From assembly GCA_036971615.1 (NCBI GenBank), contig JAYKKR010000024.1, forward strand, positions 124,001-188,000: a stretch of DNA of 64,000 nt, given 5' to 3'. The notes beneath the pieces were generated by a model, which saw only the letters and a list, made by a program, of their open reading frames with translations, was not told where the DNA came from and searched no databases. The position numbers were made by a program, and so were the translations under genes. Origin of the DNA: Amyloporia xantha (Eukaryota; Basidiomycota; Agaricomycetes; Polyporales; Adustoporiaceae). Positions 22,139 to 33,242 of this stretch are shown in pieces (the stretch's first letter is position 1; every line of letters begins with the position of its first letter).

Positions 22139-22291
22139 GACCGGGAAGAACCGGTTTCTGCTGCCCTTATAACCAAAATTTCGACGCGCTGCAGGCGTCA
22201 TCACACCTTCACTCTTGAGCATACTGTTGGGTCTGCCCGCTGCATTGTATATCTATTCCCTACACTATTTCACGACCTCTAGACACTAGAA

Positions 22292-22845
22292 ATGCCTTAC
22301 CAACAAGGTGAGCATTCATCTTGCGGGAGTTATTGGCTGAACGGTGTGTTCTGAATGACCTCATCGCAGGTGACGCGGGCAAGGGTGCTGGTCTGTTCAA
22401 GACCCGTTGCGCGCAATGCCACACCGTCGGTGCTGGAGAGCCCAACAAGGTTGGTCCTAACTTGCATGGGTGCGTAGAGGACTCGTTGGGCTCGTCGATT
22501 GGTGAGGCTGACATTTGAACCCAGTCTTTTCGGCCGCAAGTCCGGTCAAGTAGAGGGCTTCTCCTACACTGCTGCGAACGTCAACAAGGGTGTTCACTGG
22601 GAAGAGGAGACGCTCTTCGAGTACCTCGAGAACCCCAAAAAGGTTCGTCGATTTGCCACGTCATATGTTAGGTGTGTAATGCTTACGGTTACTACCAGTA
22701 CATTCCCGGTACGAAGATGGCGTTCGCTGGTCTGAAGAAGGAGAAGGACCGCAACGACCTTATTACCTGGTTGAAGGAGGCGGTACGTGTCTGCTCTCGC
22801 TTGATATCGCCTTGTCTGACCTTGATTGCCTCTTAGACTGCATAA
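22292..22845 (+). CDS. CYC1: Cytochrome c
   Basis: Five exons: 22292-22307, 22370-22469, 22525-22642, 22699-22782 and 22837-22845; 108 aa with all phases in register. It has the haem-binding CAQCH in [20 protein letters not shown], the invariant [14 protein letters not shown], the [12 protein letters not shown] segment, and [20 protein letters not shown] with the axial Met ligand in TKM. It moves electrons from complex III to complex IV in the mitochondrial intermembrane space. Length matches fungal cytochromes c. The last exon is only nine bases (Thr-Ala-stop), so a model that ignores the last intron would end wrongly. It is transcribed divergently from DSN1. Confidence 0.97.
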
Positions 22846-23442
22846 GCTTTGCCCACCACCATTCCTACGGACCATCTTACATTACTGGCTTGATTGGTCT
22901 TAGTGCATGTAGACGACCGCGGTACTGTGCGCCCCCACTTCCTCATGAATCTGCATGATACCACTTGCATTCCATACTACGTGTTCTGAGTTGACTGGAC
23001 TGGACGTCGAGTTTCCTCAGGGTTGCATTTGAGTGAGAACACCTAATGACTAGCCTGCATGGCGATATTTGCGAGTATCTGCCTCTGCTGAATTTATGCC
23101 AAATAGTATATATGCGTGGGCTCGCCGTGGATTGATGCAATACTTGTTGAATGAATCGCACGAATGTCTGACGTCACCGAATCCAAGTTCTCAAGGAAGA
23201 AACGTGGAATGTGTGTCTGTGTTTGTCCTTGTTATGCAGCAGCTTTAGAAATAAACAACACATGCCTTGTGTGCTATAACGCCACAGTTCTTCATAGTCC
23301 ACGCCCATCTGCCACTGAGTTGGACTGGAGTTCAAGTGGTTGAATCTTCTGCCGGGCCCCAGTCAATACGTTCGAGCGAATACAAACTCCTTCTTTCACG
23401 ACCTCTAAAGCTCGCCCCTCCGCATTAGATAAAGAGCACAAG
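22846..23442. other. Intergenic region
   Basis: Contains the cytochrome c 3' UTR and the TFIIF beta promoter. No coding frame stands out. Confidence 0.5.
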
Positions 23443-24552
23443 ATGGATGCACCCGTGATAGAAGAAGATACTAAGCAATTTGACTCTGTGAACGGCCCTC
23501 ATGAGGAAGATACCCAACCAGATCCTGACGAACCCCTCATGATGGATGCTGGGAACGGCAGGGTATGGCTAGTGAAGGCAAGCATCTGCCTCCCGATTGC
23601 CTGAGCACCGCTCAGAACGTCCCCACAGATTCCGAAATACCTCATGGAGCGCTGGTCGAACATCGACGAAGAGGGCATCCACCTCGCCACCATCCGCGTC
23701 TACCACAACGCCCAGTCCTCGATAGGCAAGAAGCCACGCATCGTGCTCATACTGCCGCCGAACCCGGACAACCCGTCGGGCGAAGGCGAAGAGTACGAGA
23801 TGGACATGGTGAACGAGGCGGTCGAGAACCAGATCGTCATTGCGGAGCGCGAGAAGCTGCCCGGGACCGTGAGCCGCGCGCGGACGACCATCCTCACCGG
23901 GCGCGTGAAGCATGAATGCAGCCTTCGGCCCATGTTCACAGACCGGTATCGGCAGCGGCTCAAACAGCGGGCTATTGCAGCGAACAAGCCGCGGAAGCAG
24001 ATCATGCGCATCGAGGATGCGGGCGTTGGCGGGCGGGGCAACATCAACATGCTCACGAGCGGCGTTACGAATGCAACGCCATTCAACTTTGGCGTACGTC
24101 TTTTGACGGATTGTCTTCGGCTTACTCAGCTCTAACATGTCCTTGATCCGATACAGAAACCAAAGCCAAAACCACAAAAGGGCCAGTTCGAGCGCATGGC
24201 CCGTATGCCGCGCGACCAGCTGTTGGACGAGCTGTTCCGCGCATTTCAGGAACGAGAACGCTGGTCGATCAAAGTCCTGCGCGAGCGGACGCAGCAGCCC
24301 GAGGCCTACCTCAAAGAAGTACTCAGCGAGGTCGCTTTCCTGCACCGGAGTGGAGAGCACAATGGCATGTGGGAGCTTTTGGCGAACTTCAAGGGCGAAG
24401 GGGTCAGTTGCTCCCTTTCCATCCACATGAGTTGGTGCTAATAGTCGTCATTGATGCCCAGATCAAGGCGGAGAACGTCCCGGGCCCCAGCCTCCCTGGT
24501 TACAACGGAAGCCAAGGTGCAGAAGAGATCAAGATGGAGGCAGGGGGCGAGG

Positions 24553-24589
<37 letters not shown>

Positions 24590-24623
24590 GGATGATGATG
24601 ACGACATGGAGGAGGTTTCATGA
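23443..24623 (+). CDS. TFG2: Transcription initiation factor TFIIF subunit beta (RAP30/Tfg2)
   Basis: Four exons: 23443-23577, 23629-24093, 24157-24402 and 24462-24623; 335 aa. The first intron has a GC donor (AAG-GCAAGC) and ends CCCACAG. Splicing there rebuilds the RAP30 motif VWLVK-IPKYLMERWSNIDE, so the GC site is real. The dimerisation region continues with KKPRIVLILPPN and HECSLRPMFTDRYR. The C-terminal winged helix is MARMPRDQLLDELFRAFQER with KVLRERTQQPEAYLKEVLSE. The tail is a run of about 20 acidic residues. TFIIF binds RNA polymerase II with Tfg1 and helps preinitiation-complex assembly and start-site choice. Length and domain order are normal. Confidence 0.95.
24551..24607 (+). 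repeat. GAC/GAT trinucleotide microsatellite in TFG2
   Basis: Imperfect (GAC/GAT)n coding for the Asp-rich tail of TFIIF beta. Likely length-polymorphic. Confidence 0.85.
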
Positions 24624-25442
24624 TCTCGGTCGACCCAATGGACATCCACTCCGGTACTGTACATTGCATCCATATTGTATCCATATTCACTTCACTATTC
24701 TACATACGTATCCCACGAAAGCTCTATATTCATGCAGCTAAGAGATGCACAGTTGTTACACCCACTTCCACCCCGGATATCCGATTATGAAGGACAATAT
24801 GCGGCGAAGTGCGGTCCCAATGCGGCCTCTATACTAGGATGAGTAAGTCATCTATTCCAGCCCTCGCTCGCCTACACGTATTGCATTTCCGTGTCTTCAG
24901 TGTACTCGCTTGCACGACACGTCGGACACGATGTCGTTCGAGCATATGGCAGGATAGTCAGGTGGGCAGTCCACGCCTGGCAAGGCAGGCACGCAAATAC
25001 GGGTTAGGCTATGGGTATCCATTGGCGAGGTCAGAAATGACCTTAAAGGACGTCAGCGCTCCGTCCAACGTACAAGCTTCCACTTCTTTGCATGGGATTA
25101 GGCGGTGATGTAAGATGACGAGACCACTCCTTGCCTAAAATGAAGTCAGGTGGCCCGCGACTCGGACGCTGTGTAGGTTATGGCATGGAAAAGAAAAGCA
25201 ACGGAGATTTCACCGCAGTGAATACGAAGAGGCGAGGGCGAGGGCAAACGTCAGGGAAGAATACAGGCTCAACACCTTCACAAGGGTCTTGGTGAGAGAC
25301 GAAAACAGGTTGTGGATTGGAGAGAGAAAATCCTTGTAATACTACACAGACAGTACGGTATACAGAAAAGGTGGTCATAATTGTCAACGATACATCAGGC
25401 TCCCAGTCGCAACAGTCTAGTAGCAGGAGGTTCAAACGTACG
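24624..25442. other. 3' intergenic region between convergent TFG2 and YPI1
   Basis: No coding frame recognised. Holds both 3' UTRs. Confidence 0.45.
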
Positions 25443-26014
25443 TCAATCCCGGGCAGGCATCTTCCCCTTCTTTTGCGACTTCCTTCCTCCAGGCACTCGC
25501 TCGTACACGTTCGGCTCGTCCGAACTATCGTCTAACTCCGCAACCGCCCCTCCTCCGTCAGTATTCCTCATGGCCTGTTCATCGCCGCTACTACCTGCGG
25601 CATGATGATGATGGTGGTGGTGTCTGCGCCGACGACTGGGATGGCCATGGCTACTCGATGAATCCGAGTCCGAGTCTGAAGACTCTTCCGACGAAGACTC
25701 GTCGAACTTTTTCGGCTTGTGATAAATGCAGCATACTACGACGCAGCTCAAATATCAGCGATGCGCGAGACCAAACGATCTCGAAGCGTACTCTTGGAAG
25801 ACTTCTTTCCCGCACCCTCGTTGTCGATCACGTCGTCTCTCCACATAACGTGTGGCCGATTGCGAGTCGTGGCTCGCAGACGCAGCCTGCCTATCGAATC
25901 TCCGCTGCCATCAGGTGCCGAATCGCCTTCTCCAGGCTGGCTGTCGCGTATTGTAATTGTACGGGAGCCGTCAGAGGGAGCAGACGGTCTGGGTCGGGTT
26001 GCAACAAAAGCCAT
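25443..26014 (-). CDS. YPI1: Type 1 phosphatase inhibitor Ypi1/Inh3 (PPP1R11 family)
   Basis: Exons 25792-26014 and 25443-25735, with a 56-nt intron between them; 171 aa. The family core spans the splice: HVMWRDDVIDNEGAGKKSSK then ICCIYHKPKKFDESSSEESS. It includes the K-x-V-x-W-like PP1-binding segment and the conserved Cys-Cys plus HKP-K-F motif. It inhibits or steers protein phosphatase 1 (Glc7) in the nucleus. After an acidic Ser/Asp tract comes a basic run with seven consecutive His (RRRRHHHHHHHAAG), then a basic C-terminus. Both halves of a second, broken copy lie downstream at 29880-30085 and 33005-33242. This is the intact copy. Confidence 0.9.
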
Positions 26015-27275
26015 GTTTCGGAATGTATAGGGGTCGCAATCAGAAAGAATTGAGGAGTCGGAATGGGTGAGTGGGGATGGCTGAGATTATCGTCAGTGGG
26101 ACCGGGAATCTAGCAGCAACGAGGCGTATATGAGGCGAGGTGAAGGCAGATCACAGGACTGGAGAGACCCATACAGCGCCTAGCGCCACACGGAACGTTC
26201 ACTGACTTTCCGCTTATATAAGCTGCTCGCTTATTTAGTCGCCGAGTCCACCAATTTGTCTCTCCAACTTCCGTGTTACTTCTGTATCACATTATAGCTT
26301 ATTGCAGTTCATGGCTTTCAATACATCAGTACTTCATGGTCGTGATCTTAAGAATGAGGAGCTCTGAGGGTCGCAACTACTGCAATTATGTTCCTGGTAC
26401 TGACTCTCATCTCATTGGGAGAGGCCGATCACTGTACGGAGTCGGGATTCTTTAATTTCGGATGCTCATTGCTCAAGCTCTCGAGTATCGCAGTAAGTGA
26501 TGTCCTTTATGTGTACTGATAACTCCTAGAGATACTTCATTTGTAGTGAATATGAAGTGTTGCCTTTCGTCACACGATAGAAGACAGTGAATACCGTATT
26601 CCGAGCGGCAAATGGACCTGCGAAGGTATTTTCCTTACACCGAATCATTCAACTACATGTAATATCAGATTTATATCTACTGATTGGCGATGCTGCCCTC
26701 ATGTAGCTCGCGGATGTTCTTACGCAAGCTAAGATGTAATATTGCCGCTGTGGCATTCTGCATTCAGGCAGGAATCTTGATTACCGGCGATCGTTGAGTG
26801 TTTCATAGATTTTCCACTCAGGTCTGTTCAGTGGTGACGGGAAACGATATACAGCTCAAAAATATATTCTACACACTCGATGAACACACTAACTAAGAGC
26901 AGGAGCCAGGGGAGCGCTGATGGGGTCCAGTTACTTGGTACAGAAGTTCCCAACGAGGACACGGGGAAGGCGCATATAGACCGCCTCCGCCAGAAACACA
27001 TGTCTAGGCCGAATGCATTCCCACTTGTGCTGAATATATTCACCTTCGTGTACGCGCTCGAAAAAGGCGTCAAGGAGTAAGGCGATCGCCGAGCAGTCAC
27101 CTGAGTAAGTGGTCTGCAGGCAAGCCCTCTATCTTGTGCTGGGAAATCATCCATCCATGCCTCGCCCCCCGTTGTCGCTTTTCTCGACCGCGTTTTCAGA
27201 CTGCCCACAATTCTTCGTTTCCTTCTTCCAATACAAGCTCGACATCCTATCTTACTCTACGGAGTGTAGAAGAGC
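26015..27275 (+). repeat. Segmental duplication, copy A: YPI1-K1 spacer
   Basis: The spacer from the YPI1 start to the K1 start aligns by eye with 33243-34287, the spacer before K3. Landmarks shared include GGTCCAGTTACTTGGT, the stretch around AGGTCT(G/A)TTCAG, GGAAACGAT(A/C)TACAGCT, and GTCTAGGCCGAA(T/C)GCATTCCC. It presumably holds the promoters of YPI1 (minus) and K1 (plus). Confidence 0.75.
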
Positions 27276-29063
27276 ATGGCCAGAAACGTGATACCTTATC
27301 ATGGTGCCAACGAGTTGGAGAATTTTGCGACCGATGGTGCAGTGTATCATACCATTAATGCAGGGATGACGCCACTGTCGTTGTCGCATATGAGACGTGC
27401 ATATGAGCTTATCCCCGCCCCCAGAATACAATCTGATGCGCCCGGCACGACGCCACGGCAATTGGCGCGTCAGCCGTCGAGGCCTCAAACATCAAATCAG
27501 CCTGTCGTAGGTGCACGGTTCCTGCAGCGTGAAGGTACCAGGCGAGGAGATGTAGATGAAGGGTTCAGCGAATTGCTACTAGGGGCTTATAATAGGATTA
27601 AATATCAAGCTGACTCCAATTCTTTGACCTCTCCTGTGCGTGTGGGCATCAGTCTGTTCTACATTTAAGCCACTCCTGAAGAAATGATAGGACTTACCTA
27701 ATAACTTATAGGACGAAATGAGGACGGCTGTCCATGTTATTATACCGCTGTTGGGTGACCAGAATGGCAGGAACTGGGTGCTGAGTCTACAAGGTAGAAA
27801 CGCGGCTTCCTGCATAGAGCTTCTTGACCTGGTGAGAGGCAAGATTGTGATCCACTTCATAAACCTATGCGTTAATTGTACCCCAGGTTGTACTGTCACA
27901 AAGCGGCAACCGAGAAGTTCAGCGGAGAGCATTAAACATCCTCGAAAGGCTCTGTTCACGGGTTGAACTGCTTCCTCGCTCGTATATCATACCCAGTACA
28001 GCTGTGAAAAAGATCGGCGCAAATCCTGCGACTTCTGGAGGATTTGCAGATGTCTGGCGCGGTCAATATAAAGATCAGCTTGTTGCTTTGAAAGATATCC
28101 GTTTATCTGAATCGGATGACGTCCAGAAGGTGCGGAAGGCGAGTAATTATGGTGACTATCCATATCATTCTTACACACTGACCAAGTTTCAGGCTTTTAT
28201 ACATGAAGTTGTTTATTGGAAGAACCTGTCCCATCCCAACATCCTGCCGTTGCTGGGCGTCATGATCGGCCCACCATTCAAATTTTGCATGATGTCTCCC
28301 TGGATGGATAACGGAGATGTTATCCAGTATCTCAAGATAAGACCCAACGCAAATCGACTGAATTTGGTAATGTGAAAATCTTCGATAATTGGTTTTGTAT
28401 CATATTGATAGCTGCCACAGCTTCTGGAAATTGCGTCAGGTGTTCAATACCTACATCTTATGCAGATTGTACATGGTGACCTCAAGGGTGTACGGAACAA
28501 ATTTTGCTAGCAGTCTTTTCCAGACATACTTACGTCTAATAATCAAGGCAAATATTCTTATCGACAGTGGGGGGCATGCATGCCTGGTCGATTTTGGATT
28601 GGCCGTGGTGATTCGTACTCTGACTACATCACAGACTACTTCAACTTCATACACTAGTGGAGGCAGTACACGTTGGATGGCGCCTGAGTTATTTCATCCA
28701 GAACGGTTCGGAGCAGCCAACGACCGACATACGAAGGAAAGCGACATATATGCGCTAAGCATGGTGATGCTGGAGGTTAGTAGCTAAAGGTTGAGGCCCT
28801 ATTGTAGGTACCACACTGATACTCATTTGAAGATCTTTACTGGTCGGATTCCTTTCCGTGGTAGTTCGGATCCCCAAGTTATTTATCAAGTCACTAACGG
28901 TCAGAGGCCTGAGCGTCCGTCGAATGCGACTCGTCTCGGTCTCTCCGATTCAATATGGGGTCTGATGAAAGCCTGCTGGCGGGAGCGATACCAGGACCGC
29001 CCCGACATAGCGACAGTCGTGTCAGTCATCGCCGACGAGGTGCGCGGAGCACAGAGCAGGTGA
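27276..29063 (+). CDS. TKL-like protein kinase K1
   Basis: Seven exons: 27276-27635, 27712-27831, 27887-28138, 28193-28366, 28421-28489, 28548-28775 and 28833-29063; 477 aa, all phase 0. The third intron uses a GC donor (CGGAAG-GCGAGT). A divergent ~220-residue N-terminal region without known domain precedes the kinase. Motifs in order: glycine loop TSGGFADVWRGQYK, Lys in LVALKDIRL, HPNILPLLGVM, catalytic loop VHGDLKGANILID (HGD in place of HRD, as is common in fungal TKL kinases), DFGLA, APELF, SDIYALSMVMLE, and CWRERYQDRPD near the end. All catalytic residues are present, so it is probably active as a Ser/Thr or dual kinase. Substrate unknown. It is one of five related kinases here and lies 3'-to-3' with the IDO relic. 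Confidence 0.88.
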
Positions 29064-29240
29064 ATAATGCATCTACACCATCTATGTAAAGTATGTATTC
29101 GTACAATAGGTACAATAGGGGATAGCAGCAGCCATCCTCTACCAGTCATGCAGCCGGACGATATTTAAATACCATTGAGTACACCAGTTACCGAAGTGCC
29201 CGTGGCCGTAATAGCCGCAGTGATCCCGACAAACCCGCGT

Positions 29241-29868
29241 CTAATGATCCCGCCCAAGGAGGGCGCCCGCCGTCTGGTCCCGCACACCCTGCACGAACTT
29301 GAACGCATCCGTCCCGCCCGTCCCCTTCGCCCGCTGCCCCTGCGCACCGCCCCTGCGCACCTCCCCGGTCCCATGATATACACCACGACGATGCGCACAT
29401 GCGCGTCGCGGAACAACCTCAGCGCCGCCGTGACCGCCGCATTGAATGTGCGCCTCGCGCACCGCTCGTCGTCCGCCGCCTCCATGAGCGCACGCACCGC
29501 GCGCGGGCTCGCCGCGAGGTGGCGCAGGAACGCACTGGTGGTGCTGCGGCATGTACAACTGCATGCGCCACGGTGTTCGTCTCTGGCGTCGAGCTGAATG
29601 TTGCCGTAGCTGGCGCGGATGAGCTGGAGGGGTCCGGCACGGGCGACGGTGGACGCGGTCTTGTGGATGGGTTTCTTGAGGAGTAAATTCATGTGTGAGT
29701 ACTTATCCACGCCGAGGAAGACGTCGAGCGCGTGGATGGGCGAACTCAGGCCAGACAGCTCGAGCGGCCGCTTGAGGGTGGGGCCCGAGCTCGAGGTCCT
29801 CAAACACCCACTTGCGGTTCGAGTCCGCGTCGGGTGACCTTTGAACCACGTCCGGATGTACATGTGGA
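29241..29868 (-). pseudogene. Truncated indoleamine 2,3-dioxygenase copy
   Basis: It matches the C-terminal ~210 codons of the intact IDO at 36224-38479, including IHALDVFLGVDKYSH, FLRHLAASPR and RDAHVRIV, but in shifting frames. The histidine-rich PRHH segment is damaged. Similarity stops near 29868, inside the equivalent of IDO's RPWFKG, where it meets the YPI1 fragment. Similarity also continues into the spacer toward K1, matching the K3-IDO spacer. So K1 and this fragment were duplicated together with K3 and IDO. Confidence 0.85.
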
Positions 29869-29879
29869 TTATCACCCCT

Positions 29880-30085
29880 TCTTGGGCGACTTCCTCCAAG
29901 TTCCTCCGGATACTCGCTCGTACACGTTCGGCTCGTCCGAACTATCATCTAATTCCGGCTCCGCTACCATCAGTGTTCCTCATGGTCAGTCCGTCGCTGC
30001 CACTGCTTGAGGTATGGTGGTGATGTGGTGATGGTGTCTGCATCGGCGACGCCCACAACTACTCGATGAATCAGAATCCGAGTTT
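29880..30085 (-). pseudogene. YPI1 fragment, C-terminal half
   Basis: It aligns with 25463-25675 of YPI1. The block GCTCGTACACGTTCGGCTCG is identical, and both run through TCCTCATGG and CTACTCGATGAATC. The His run and frame are broken. Similarity ends at GAATC(A/C)GAGT near 30085. The matching N-terminal half is found 2.9 kb further on (33005-33242), beyond K2. Confidence 0.85.
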
Positions 30086-30334
30086 AATTAGTTTCCATTG
30101 GGTAGGAGCGATCTCGGCTGCGACACTTTGAAGAGCGGCGTGGTGGCACGTACCAAGGTGGGGCTTGGGCTCTTTGTCGATCAACCGCCTCGCAGCGGGT
30201 TTAGCGTCCAGAACCGTTGCGAGAAAAGTGTCGATTCAATCTATTTTACGATTGTCCCCCGCTGTGTCTATGAATCCTTATCCTCCATCACACGGTGCGA
30301 GATAACCCCTTGGTATCCATCGAGTCTGCTGTCC

Positions 30335-30699
30335 TCATATAACTTCCAGAGCTTCTACACGTGGTTTATTCAGACTCACAATGAGCGCATCGCGCAGCGC
30401 CTTCAGGTCCTCTTTGTCCAGACAAGTGCCGATTACAGAGGCAGATGGGCGGCACCTGAGCCGGGGTAGATAGTGTGTATCCAATCGTGGCGGTATTCGG
30501 GCGGAAGTTCGTTCCGCACGCTGTGAAAACACCATGTAGGAACCCGGAAAAGGTCGATGGGATCCAGGTACAGGAAGCAGAAGTTCCGAACGAAGACGAG
30601 GGAAGCAGCGCAAGAAGACTTCACAGAGTAAGTATTAACTTCGCAGAAACATGCATCAACGCCGTTCGCATTCCTGCGTATGCCGAATACAATCAGCAC
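30335..30699 (-). pseudogene. Decayed coding fragment, family unknown
   Basis: Two overlapping minus-strand frames read like pieces of one protein: FRVPTWCFHSVRNELPPEYR in one, and GTCLDKEDLKALRDALIVSL followed by NKPRVEALEVI-stop in another. A one-frame jump between them (around 30440) suggests a frameshift. I do not recognise the family. It lies in the DNA that separates the two halves of the broken YPI1. Confidence 0.35.
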
Positions 30700-30929
30700 G
30701 GTGGTCGGAGGTAGTAAATGGTCAGGCGATTGTCGACCATTGGCTGGAGCAATTCATCTATCGAGAAGACCTGGATATCGTTGCATGGAAGCATCGAGCC
30801 GCCCTCCATGTTGCCGCATTGCTCGTGCGTGGTTTCAAGATTTAAAATCCTCGCACAATTAGTCGATCGTCTCTTCCAACCTCCGCCCAGCACTATCGCC
30901 AACATTGTCCTTGGTCGACAGACTGAACT

Positions 30930-32903
30930 ATGGAACAAAATGGTTTGCATTACTATGGTGGCAACGGGTCACAGTCTTTTGAGGCCAATGGTCCGGCGTA
31001 TCTTCGCGCTGACCAGCCCTCTTCCTACCCATCTGGTGTAACATCCCCATCGGTGTCGCAGCAGTGGACGGGGCCCTCTACCTACTCTATGCCTTTTCCT
31101 CCGACGTCATCGCTTCTATATCCGCCAGTATCACCACCGCAGACGACAGTAACGAATGGATCGCCCCCTTACTACCCTCCTATGGGCACAACATATCAGC
31201 CATCTACGTTGTGGCAGACAGGGAGGAATGAGTCGCCCTCGTCCTTCATGTACAATACGCAATCCAATGCGCCTGGCGTGATGCCATGGCAGCACTGGCA
31301 GGAAGATGAACCGCCCAGCCTGCAAATGTCAAACCCGGCTGTTGTGGGTGCTCAGCCCTGGAGAGACGTGAGACGTGGAATTGTAGATGAAGGATTCAAG
31401 ACGTGGTTGTTAGGAGCTTATAACTTCATAAGTTTTAGCTCACAGCAAGTTGTTCCAAATTTTTTCTTCCCTATCGTGCGTCTAGACCTCAGGCCAGCAT
31501 CTGTCATAATTGCTCCTAACCAAACAATAGGGCTTACCCGCTGAAACGGGGAGGCTTCTCCGTACTGCTACAGCATTGCTGAACACCGATACCGGTATGT
31601 CACGGCTCATCAGTCTACAAAACCAAAACGCCGTTTCTTGCATCGAACTCCTCGACCTGGTGAGAGGCAGCAGTATGATTTATTTCGAAGATCTATCACT
31701 GAATAGTATCCTAGTTAGTAGCAATGGCACCAGCCACCCAGTCTCGAATCCAGTGGAAAGCATTAAAAGTCCTCATAGAGCTCTGCTCACGCAACGCATT
31801 GCTCCCACAGAGGTGTAACATATCATCCACATCAGTGACAGGCATTGGCGATATAGAGGCGTTTGGGGGCTATGCAGATATCTATTGTGGTCAATATTCA
31901 GATTGGTGTGGCCAATTTGAAGATCGGCATGTCGCTTTGAAAGTCTTCCGACTGAGTGCAAAGGATGACGTCCAGAAAATTTATAAGGCGAGTAATTGTG
32001 GTGCTTTACCTGACCCTGTTGCAGTTTATGACAAAGTTGTAGGGTTTCGTACGCGAGGTTCTTCATTGGATGAACCTTTCCCATCCCAACGTCGTGTCGT
32101 TTCTGGGCGTTATGTGCAGCCCAGAATTTGGTTTCAGTATGGTGTCGCCTTGGATGGCACACGGAAATATTCGTCAGCATCTGGAACAAGGGCCGCGTAG
32201 AACACGACCGCAACTGGTAATGTCGAAACACTATAATGGTTCCGTGTCATGACTATAACTGCCATAGCTCCTTGATGTTGCGTCCGGGGTGCAATACCTA
32301 CATCACATGGGCATGGTTCATGGTGACCTCAAGGGTGTATGGAACAATCATTCCCTACGGTCTTTTCAGGGTGTATTGACGATTAATATCCTAGGGAAAT
32401 ATTCTTGTCGACAATGCGGGACGAGCATGTCTAGTCGATTTTGGCCTGGCCGCGGTAATGCGTGACTTGACTACATCACAGACAATTACAACTTCAAACA
32501 CCAGTAAAGGCACCATGCGTTGGATGGCGCCTGAGCTCCTTGATCCAGAAGAATTCGGAACGGGCAGCTTCCAATTGACAAAGGAAAGCGACATTTATGC
32601 GCTGGGCATGGTGATGCTGGAGGTCAGTAGTTTGAGGTTGATGTCATACTGTAGGCATCACACTCAGATATTCATTATAAGATCTTTACTGGTCGTGAGC
32701 CTTTCCACAATAATTCAGATGTACAAGTTATGCGCAAAGTCACCAAAGGTCAGAGGCCCGACTATCCGATGGATGCGGCTCAGCTCGGTCTCTCTCAAAG
32801 AATTTGGAGTCTGATGGTATCGTGCTGGTGCCAGCAGTCCTGGAACCGCCCAAGCATTGGGATAGTGGTATCAATCCTCGCTAACGAGGTGCGCGGAGTA
32901 TAG
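30930..32903 (+). CDS. TKL-like protein kinase K2, with N-terminal Pro/Ser/Gln-rich extension
   Basis: Seven exons: 30930-31475, 31531-31659, 31715-31987, 32043-32216, 32268-32336, 32395-32622 and 32682-32903; 546 aa, all phase 0. The third intron again uses a GC donor (TATAAG-GCGAGT). The first ~140 residues are rich in Pro, Ser, Gln, Thr and Tyr, unlike K1. Kinase motifs: glycine-loop region FGGYADIYCGQY, HVALKVFRL, VHGDLKGGNILVD, DFGLA, APELL and SDIYALGMVMLE. Between the glycine loop and the lysine strand, a 21-nt direct duplication (31886-31906 and 31907-31927) repeats C-G-Q-(Y/F)-(S/E)-D-(W/R). Open throughout and probably functional. It ends one codon earlier than its relatives, at GVA-stop-like GGA-GTA-TAG. 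Confidence 0.87.
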
Positions 32904-33004
32904 AGCAGGTGAATGATGGACCTGCATCACCTAGTATGTATCTATACAATACGAGATAGTAGCAGCCGTCCTCTACCAGTCACACATCCAGGTGCAAGAC
33001 CGTC

Positions 33005-33242
33005 TGATGATCTCCGAGCGTACTCTTGGAAGACTTCTTTCAAGTTCCTAGATCTGCATCCTCGTTTTCGAATATTGTGTTGTCTCTCCAAGTAACCTGT
33101 GACCGATTGCGAACAATGCCCGAGTCGCAGACGCAACCTGCCCATCGAATTCACGCTGCCATCGTGTGTAAAATTGCCCTCTCTATAGGCTGGCGGTTGC
33201 GTATTATAATGGTGCCGGGGATCGGGTCGCGACGGAACCCAT
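33005..33242 (-). pseudogene. YPI1 fragment, N-terminal half
   Basis: It aligns with 25776-26014 of YPI1, from TCTC(C/G)AAGCGTACTCTTGGAAG-like sequence through the ATG equivalent at 33242. It carries stops and indels (for example the lost WRDD segment). It faces the C-terminal fragment at 29880-30085 across the K2 segment. The two halves together leave out only about 90 bp of YPI1. Confidence 0.83.
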
